Assembly: GCF_001316285.1 (NCBI RefSeq) | Contig: NZ_BBDO01000002.1 | Location: 62,001 to 126,000, forward strand | DNA from: Vulcanisaeta sp. JCM 16161 | GTDB lineage: Archaea; Thermoproteota; Thermoprotei; Thermoproteales; Thermocladiaceae | DNA: 64,000 bases | Direction: 5' to 3' | In this document: positions 58,696 through 64,000 of the stretch, piece by piece | How the letters are laid out: each line of letters begins with the position of its first letter | Numbering within the stretch: the stretch's first letter is position 1 | Made by a program: the position numbers and the translations under genes | The notes under the pieces: generated by a model | The model's database searches: none | Told to the model about the DNA's origin: nothing | What the model saw: only the letters and a program-made list of their open reading frames with translations

Positions 58696-59217
58696 TTATT
58701 GCCTTGATCTTCTCATTAATATAATTATTATTGCTACTAACACGACAATTATTACTATAATTACAGCTATTAAGAACGTGCTTTGATTGCTATAATTGGT
58801 ATTACCTATCGAGTTACCTGTCTTAGGCATTGATATTGTTATGTTTATTTGATTTGTGAAGTTCTCATTCGTTAAGTAAAAGGTGTATGCCTTGAAAATT
58901 TGTTCTCCATTTATCGTCGTGTTTATCGTGATGGTAATGACATCATCCTTACCCGGTAATGGGGGTGGTGGTTGCGGAATTATGGCGATTCCATTATTAT
59001 TAGTTGTGGTTGTGCCATATGCATGAAGCATCTGGGTGGTGTATGACTGAACAAACTCCATGTACGTTACCGTGGCATTACTCAACGGGCCTATTCCCTG
59101 AATCTCCACCCTTACCTGCATGGTATTAGACTGCGATATTGATACCATTGCCATTATTAGTATTGTTATTGCCGCCGTAATAACTACGTACTTTATGTAT
59201 CTATTTTTCCCAATCAC
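58696..59217 (-). CDS. Secreted, C-terminally anchored protein
   Basis: This 173-residue protein has an N-terminal signal (YVVITAAITILIMAMVSISQ), an extracellular beta domain and a C-terminal helix (TFLIAVIIVIIVVLVAIIII L) with MRRSRQ inside. The domain shows VEIQGIGPLSNATVTYMEFV and NNNGIAIIPQPPPPLPGKDD VITITI, like a small Ig- or carboxypeptidase-regulatory-like fold. Many Asn-X-Ser/Thr sites suggest N-glycosylation. Function unknown. Confidence 0.6.
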   Translation of the reverse strand: MIGKNRYIKYVVITAAITILIMAMVSISQSNTMQVRVEIQGIGPLSNATVTYMEFVQSYTTQMLHAYGTTTTNNNGIAIIPQPPPPLPGKDDVITITINTTINGEQIFKAYTFYLTNENFTNQINITISMPKTGNSIGNTNYSNQSTFLIAVIIVIIVVLVAIIIILMRRSRQ

Positions 59218-59279
59218 GATTTTGATGACTTAATGAGCTATGTATATAAGTATTATGCCTATTACGCAGTTACTACGTA

Positions 59280-59861
59280 TTAACCCACCCTTAATCCCCT
59301 CACGAATTCCATGTACATAATTGTAATAAGCACCAGTGCTATTAACAATGCCGATGAAATTAATGAGGCAGTGATTGCGCTTACAATAATTGAGACCACG
59401 AATACGGCAAATACGGCTATGACAAACGCCTTAATATGGTCACTGCTAAGTAATCAGTGCGTGTATTAGTGAGATAGGTCATTATTGAACATTACGGATC
59501 CAATAATAGCAGAGGCTATAGTTAATCCCTCAGCAACATTAATATTCTTGGCACTTCCCGATATAATCTTTGCACTACTTACTTGACTAATTAGTTTGGC
59601 TATGGAGAGGAAGATGAGGCTTGCCGTAATTAATACGTAAATTACCGTCAAGATTATGCCAACTGAATCGGCACTACGTCTATAGTAAATGCCGAGGTAC
59701 CTCGATATAGGTATAAGTCCGAAAAAGGTTATGAATATTCCGAGAAAGATTAATAACGGGATAATGAGGGAGACCGCGTCTATTATGAAGCCAATAATGG
59801 AGAGTATGAGACCTAGTAATAGGTATGTATTATCATGCTTATTCCTTCTCATTCCTGCCAT
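59280..59861 (-). CDS. DUF996-like membrane protein, one frameshift
   Basis: This integral membrane protein has about 193 residues and five or six helices. The N-terminal part (TYLLLGLILSIIGFIIDAVS L then LLIFLGIFITFFGLIPISRY L) resembles archaeal DUF996 proteins. The first frame stops at 59466. A second frame continues HIKAFVIAVFAVFVVSIIVS and LLIALVLITIMYMEFVRGLR to a stop at 59280. Function unknown. It is divergent from the GH1 gene by 78 nt. Confidence 0.55.
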
Positions 59862-59939
59862 TATTAATTAATGTCCTGTGAAAAACTTAAGCATTGCCCA
59901 TTAGATAATTCCTAAAAATACCATTGGCTTAACCTATAT

Positions 59940-61409
59940 GTGTCAATATCATTCCCCAGGAACTTCAGGTTTGGTTGGTCTCAAGCCGGTTTTCAGCATG
60001 AAATGGGTGTTCCGGGTGATGAGGACCCAAACAGCGATTGGTGGGTTTGGGTTCACGATAGGGATAATATAGCGTCAGGGCTCGTTAGTGGTGACCTGCC
60101 TGAGAATGGGCCTGGCTATTGGAGTCTGTTTAGAGTTTTCCATGATAATGCCGTTAAGATGGGGCTCGACATTGCCAGGATCAATGTTGAGTGGTCCAGG
60201 GTATTCCCAAAACCAATGCCTGAGCCACCCAGTGGTAATGTTGAGGTTGTTGGCGATAGGGTAATTAAGGTTGATGTTGATGAGCGTGACCTAAGGAGAC
60301 TCGATGAGGTGGCTAATAAGGCTGCCGTTGAGCATTATAGGGCGATATTTAATGATTTGAAGAATAGGAATATATTCTTCATACTGAATCTCTATCACTG
60401 GCCGTTACCGCTGTGGGTTCACGATCCAATAAGGGTCAGGAGGGGTGACCTTTCTGGACCCACTGGATGGCTTGATGTTAAGACGGTGATTAACTTCGCC
60501 AGATTTGCAGCATACATTGCCTGGAAATTTGATGACCTAGTTGACATGTACTCAACAATGAATGAGCCGAATGTGGTTGCCTGGAGTGGTTATGTTGGTG
60601 TTAAGTCTGGGTTCCCGCCAGGTTATTTAAACCCTAATTTCGCTAGGAGGGCCTTAGTTAATTTAATTCAGGCACATGCGAGGGCATATGATGCGATTAA
60701 GGCGATTAGTAGGAAGCCCGTTGGATTAATCTATGCGAATAATGCATACACGCCGCTGACGGAGGGGGACGTTAAGGCCGTGGAGTTGGCTGAGCAGGAT
60801 GCGAGGTGGTCGTTCTTTGACGCAATAGTTCACGGTAACCTATACGGTGAGGTTAGGGAAGACCTTAGGAATAGGCTTGACTGGATTGGCGCCAATTACT
60901 ACTCAAGGCTCGTGGTTAGGTTAGTCGGTGATAACTCATACGCAGTAGTGCCTGGTTACGGCCATGCCTGCGAGAGGAACTCCGTAAGCCCTGATAATAG
61001 GCCCTGTAGTGATTTCGGTTGGGAGTTTTACCCGGAGGGCTTATACGATGTATTAATGAAATATTGGAATAGGTATCACCTGCCAATATACGTTACCGAG
61101 AACGGGATTGCTGACTCAGCTGATTACTTAAGGCCGTATTACCTCGTCAGCCACATCTACCAAGTCCATAGGGCGCTGAGCAATGGGGTTGACGTTAGGG
61201 GTTACCTACACTGGTCATTGACGGATAATTACGAGTGGGCCTCAGGCTTTAGCATGAGGTTTGGCCTGCTCTACGTTGATTACACTACCAAGAAGCAGTA
61301 TTGGAGACCCTCGGCCTACATTTACAGGGAGATAGCAATTAATAAGGCAATACCCGACGAGATAATGCACCTAAATACAATACCGCCGGTAAAACCGCTG
61401 AGGAGGTGA
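59940..61409 (+). CDS. lacS: GH1 beta-glycosidase, LacS-like
   Basis: This broad-specificity beta-galactosidase/beta-glucosidase hydrolyses disaccharides and cello-oligosaccharides inside the cell. Intact at 489 residues, the length of the Sulfolobus LacS it closely resembles: [44 protein letters not shown] and [20 protein letters not shown]. The acid/base is Glu209 (STMNEP) and the nucleophile is Glu387 (VTENG), the same number as in LacS. It starts with GTG, with an AT-rich element about 30 nt upstream, so it is probably leaderless. It completes the glucan pathway begun by the GH12 enzyme and importer. Confidence 0.97.
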   Translation: MSISFPRNFRFGWSQAGFQHEMGVPGDEDPNSDWWVWVHDRDNIASGLVSGDLPENGPGYWSLFRVFHDNAVKMGLDIARINVEWSRVFPKPMPEPPSGNVEVVGDRVIKVDVDERDLRRLDEVANKAAVEHYRAIFNDLKNRNIFFILNLYHWPLPLWVHDPIRVRRGDLSGPTGWLDVKTVINFARFAAYIAWKFDDLVDMYSTMNEPNVVAWSGYVGVKSGFPPGYLNPNFARRALVNLIQAHARAYDAIKAISRKPVGLIYANNAYTPLTEGDVKAVELAEQDARWSFFDAIVHGNLYGEVREDLRNRLDWIGANYYSRLVVRLVGDNSYAVVPGYGHACERNSVSPDNRPCSDFGWEFYPEGLYDVLMKYWNRYHLPIYVTENGIADSADYLRPYYLVSHIYQVHRALSNGVDVRGYLHWSLTDNYEWASGFSMRFGLLYVDYTTKKQYWRPSAYIYREIAINKAIPDEIMHLNTIPPVKPLRR

Positions 61410-61805
61410 TTACAACGGCATTACCACATTAATACCCATCCTCCTCGCAACCTCTCCCTGCCTAATATCGAGTGTTGAAAGAGACAAGCCTTTACTCAAT
61501 GTTAATGCTATGTATAATGCATCGTATACAGTTATTCCATTGTCTATCGCTATCGTAAACGTCTTATCGATATATTTCTCCTCAGGCTCAATAGTAATAT
61601 TCTTACCAATCAACGACATTAGTATGTCACGAAGCTTGACTGAGTATTCCCTGGTAATAATCCCTTTAATTTGCGCCTTCCAAATTGCATTCATAACTTC
61701 CTTAACTACGTGATCAACTGAGTTCACGACGTAATTAATTAATGATCGCCAACCAGGCTCCTTAAGTATAAAGGCGGTTAGTGCTGATGCGTCAATCACT
61801 ATCAC
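61410..61805 (-). CDS. vapC: VapC-type PIN-domain toxin (second)
   Basis: This 131-residue PIN nuclease begins MIVIDASALTAFILKEPGW, with the first active-site Asp and the ASAL(T/I) variant typical of crenarchaeal VapC. The later part GITVYDALYIALTLSKGLSL STLD holds the conserved YDALY and final Asp. It overlaps the 3' end of its antitoxin gene by 14 nt and ends 1 nt after the convergent GH1 stop. Confidence 0.88.
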   Translation of the reverse strand: MIVIDASALTAFILKEPGWRSLINYVVNSVDHVVKEVMNAIWKAQIKGIITREYSVKLRDILMSLIGKNITIEPEEKYIDKTFTIAIDNGITVYDALYIALTLSKGLSLSTLDIRQGEVARRMGINVVMPL

Positions 61806-61977
61806 GGTCCTCCCTCACCGAACTCACTGAGAATCCCCTGGGCGCACTTATTGGTATCCTCTCAAGCTCCTCAAGAACACGCCTAATATTCTCCTCGGCC
61901 TCCAACTCCCTAGTCCTCTTTCCGACAAGTCTTCTCAACTCCTCAGCCCAGTTGACCCTGTCCTTAAACCTCTCCAT
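61792..61977 (-). CDS. vapB: VapB-type antitoxin (second)
   Basis: This 61-residue helical, charged protein has MERFKDRVNWAEELRRLV and then RTRELEAEENIRRVLEELER IP, ending in a flexible toxin-binding tail (RGFSVSSVREDRDSD). It belongs to a different antitoxin class from the AbrB type at 54290. Size, position and overlap with VapC support the assignment. The inverted repeat at 62038-62070 lies about 60 nt upstream and may be its operator. Confidence 0.75.
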   Translation of the reverse strand: MERFKDRVNWAEELRRLVGKRTRELEAEENIRRVLEELERIPISAPRGFSVSSVREDRDSD

Positions 61978-62037
61978 CTTCTCTTAAATTTCCCTCCTAA
62001 CCTTAAAACTAACGACGCTAGATATTGAGATGATGTA

Positions 62038-62070
62038 GGTATACCAATTAAATAAATCCATTGGTATACC
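62038..62070. repeat. 11-bp inverted repeat upstream of second vapBC
   Basis: GGTATACCAAT (62038-62048) and ATTGGTATACC (62060-62070) are perfect inverted copies around an 11-nt AT-rich centre. Each arm contains the palindrome GGTATACC, so there are two identical half-sites about two helical turns apart (22 bp). This suits cooperative binding by a dimeric regulator. Confidence 0.6.
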
Positions 62071-62210
62071 ATACATGGCTAACTCAGTACTAATACCGTA
62101 ATATAGTAGATGATTAAATGCCGTGGATACTTAGGAATCTGAGGATTCTAATAGGAAGCATTTGCGAAGTCGTGAGTCAGCTTTTTAATCAGTATTGATA
62201 TCGGCCTTCC

Positions 62211-63631
62211 GTGCTTAGGGGCGTTAGCAGTATTAGATTGAGTTCCGAGGCGTGGAGGTACCTTGCCGTTCTCGCGTCCATATCGATAATCACCATGTAT
62301 GTCGAGATGGTGGTCATGCCATCCCTACCAACGATAGAGAAGCAATATGGCGTAACGGAGTCTGAGGTTTCGTGGGTTCTGTCCTCTGAGACACTTGCAG
62401 GTCTTGCCCTTGCTCCAATCCTTGGGAAGTTGGCTGATAGTTATGGTAAGAAGAGGGTGTTGCTTATCACGTTGATTGTTTATTTCGTCGCCGTATTCCT
62501 CACGAGCATGGCGCCAACATACCCAATACTAATAATGCTAAGGGCTATTCAGGGCATAGGACTTAGTATAAACCCAATAGGTACACACTACTTAGGGAGA
62601 GGTTACCACCTAGGGAGTGGCCGATTGCCCAGGGAATCATTGCATCAACCTTCGCAGTAGGGGCCGCTGTGGCACTGCCAATCGGTGCCTATCTAGCTCA
62701 ATACTACTCCTGGCAATTTGCCTACGAAACCGCATTACCCATACTTGCCGTGTTAATTTTAATGGCTTATTTATTACTACCGGAGTCAGAGACTAGGGTT
62801 AATGAAAGTATAGACTACGTGGGCTTGGCTCTACTGGCGGTGTCTTTCGTAATAATTGGGTATTCATTCACGGAAGCCCCAACATGGGGTTGGCTCTCTG
62901 AAAACTTCTGGCTAGGCATTGCCCTCGGATTAGCCATATTGTTCCTATTCATTAACCACGAACTATCCACACAAAACCCAATAATAAACGTAGGTGATTT
63001 CGCAGATCCTAACATTGCGGTGCCCCTGCTCTCATCCTTCGTCGCCGGTTTTGGGATGTTCCTATCATTCCAAGCACTGGTATACATGTTTGAGTTGCCC
63101 AAGCCCATCGGCTATGGCATGACAATACTGAGGACGGGCCTCACGCTGGCGCCCATTGCATTGATAATGCTATTTGCAGGCCCATTATATGGCGTCTTAA
63201 TGAATTCCATTGGCTATAGAAGGGTTTTGGTAATTACGTCAGGCATAGCCACTATTGGCGGTTTATTAATGGCGGCCACGGTATACGTACATGAGTTAAG
63301 CATTACGATAATGATCATGATACTGAGTATGATCGGTATTGCGGGCATGACCGTTACCAGGATAACCCTATTAATATCATCAACGTCTAGGGAGAGGATG
63401 GCGACCATGACGGGCACGAACACGGCAATGAGGCTCATGGGCAACACACTAGGCCCGGTAATCGCCGGTTCCCTAGAAACCACCTATAGAACGCCAATAC
63501 TTGCTTACTACCTAAATGGCGTACCAATATTCTATGAGGTACCTGGTAAGGAATCGTTCGTACTATCCTTCGTGATAGCCTCAATCACGGCATTCATAGT
63601 GATGATAATGTCGACGAAGGTGACGAGATAA
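62211..63631 (+). CDS. MFS transporter, DHA2/14-helix type, one frameshift
   Basis: This is a multidrug-type proton antiporter of about 475 residues. It begins at GTG 62211, and MYVEMVVMPSLPTIEKQYGV, SETLAGLALAPILGKLADSY GKKRV (motif A) and MLRAIQGIGLSINPIG are in the first frame. The shift near 62640 falls between LPRE and WPIAQGIIASTFAVGAAVAL PIGAYLAQYYSWQFAYETAL P. The second frame then runs to the end with the 14-helix pattern. It is separated from the vapBC pair by 230 nt that also hold the inverted repeat. Confidence 0.83.
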
Positions 63632-63670
63632 ACCTTAATAGCGTCCTCATAATGTATTACCCATAGTTTA

Positions 63671-64000
63671 ATGGCTGAGCCATGGCTTAATAAGGCAAGG
63701 AGATTTAGGGATTATGCGAGGGAAGACTTAGCCAATAATAGGTTCGACTCAGCCGCATTCTTTGCTCAACAATCCGTTGAATTACTAATTAAGGGGTTGC
63801 TTATTAAGTTCAGCGGTTCTCGACCAATCACTCACTCAACGTCTGAGCTACTTCAATATCTAGTGAAGCTCCTGGGTAGGGATGCGCCGCAGGACGTTAC
63901 TAGGTGTGCCGAGTTACTTGAGCAGCATTATGTCCAGGCACGTTATCCAGATGCTAGGATTAATGATTATAGGAGGTGGGAGCGGAGGAGGCCGTTAGGT
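63671..64000 (+). CDS. HEPN-domain protein, cut by window end
   Basis: The frame is open from ATG 63671 to the window end (110 residues). AEPWLNKARRFRDYAREDLA NNRFDSAAFFAQQSVELLIK G is the typical first helix pair of HEPN proteins. QHYVQARYPDARIND follows, including the RYPD segment that precedes the end of the domain. HEPN proteins usually pair with a minimal nucleotidyltransferase (MNT) antitoxin next door, and such a gene would be expected just beyond the window. The RxxxxH nuclease motif is not clearly present (YVQARYPDAR has Arg but no spaced His). Confidence 0.8.
   Translation, partial: MAEPWLNKARRFRDYAREDLANNRFDSAAFFAQQSVELLIKGLLIKFSGSRPITHSTSELLQYLVKLLGRDAPQDVTRCAELLEQHYVQARYPDARINDYRRWERRRPLG

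Noticed and set aside
62095..62150. Possible C/D RNA with AGATGAT and CTGA
   Set aside because: Box C does not fit the consensus and there is no internal D'/C' pair with equal guide lengths.

Overview
The window is a hyperthermophilic, probably acidophilic crenarchaeon of the order Thermoproteales, most like Vulcanisaeta or Caldivirga. The evidence is: tRNA genes with short introns at non-canonical anticodon-stem positions and encoded CCA ends; archaeal fructose-1,6-bisphosphate aldolase/phosphatase; family 5 (UDGb) uracil-DNA glycosylase; PaREP1 and thermopsin-like proteins; GH1 and GH12 enzymes of the Sulfolobales/Thermoproteales type; BRE/TATA promoters often placed 25-30 nt before a leaderless start codon; and AGG-rich arginine usage at roughly 43% GC. 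The genus is an inference. There is no rRNA, CRISPR array or recognisable insertion sequence.

Layout. 0-2.5 kb: end of a metal-chelate binding protein, a winged-helix regulator and gluconate/galactonate dehydratase. 2.5-6.7 kb: MFS transporter, PaREP1 protein, tRNA-Thr(CGU), a two-gene AAA ATPase operon and an alpha/beta hydrolase. 6.8-9.4 kb: a TFS-like zinc-ribbon protein with a C5-cytosine methyltransferase, then FBP aldolase/phosphatase. 9.4-15.1 kb: dipeptidase, TrpRS with a PUA protein, UDGb and two tandem acyl-CoA dehydrogenases. 15.2-20.6 kb: a MoxR/DUF58/membrane/transglutaminase-like cluster with a divergent DUF4129-like gene and RNase HII. 20.6-24.3 kb: ParA-like ATPase, a type IV pilus core membrane protein (T2SSF) and a LysE exporter. 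24.3-27.3 kb: a C/D-box sRNA candidate, tRNA(CAU), an extracellular phospholipase-D-like protein, tRNA-Lys(CUU), and an unassigned structured small RNA. 27.4-34.4 kb: aminotransferase, cupin, serine hydrolase, MBL hydrolase, FkbM methyltransferase and NCS1 permease. 34.4-44 kb: a glucan-use island with a complete Opp/Dpp-type ABC importer, GH12 endoglucanase, a GH5-like/GH42-like hydrolase and an ABC membrane domain without its ATPase domain. 44-54 kb: APC permease, AAA ATPase, MFS, thermopsin-like protease, retropepsin-like protease, hydrolase, FAD-linked oxidase and crotonase. 54-64 kb: two VapBC pairs, penicillin acylase, GH1 beta-glycosidase, MFS and a HEPN protein cut by the window end.

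How the genes work together. Secreted thermopsin, GH12 endoglucanase, the Opp/Dpp importer and intracellular GH1 and GH5-like enzymes would let the cell take up and hydrolyse plant or microbial glucans. Gluconate dehydratase (branched Entner-Doudoroff pathway) and FBP aldolase/phosphatase (gluconeogenesis) handle the carbon. APC, NCS1 and dipeptidase genes point to additional peptide and nucleobase use.

Quality warning. About half of the genes are interrupted by frameshifts, including single-copy housekeeping genes such as trpS and fbp. Where I could reconstruct the frame, the break is almost always one missing base in a short homopolymer. In fbp, restoring one base puts the known catalytic Tyr229 and Lys232 exactly at their family numbers. 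I therefore annotate these as single genes with likely sequencing indels rather than as pseudogenes. Genuine losses, where no reading frame can restore the missing part, are flagged separately.
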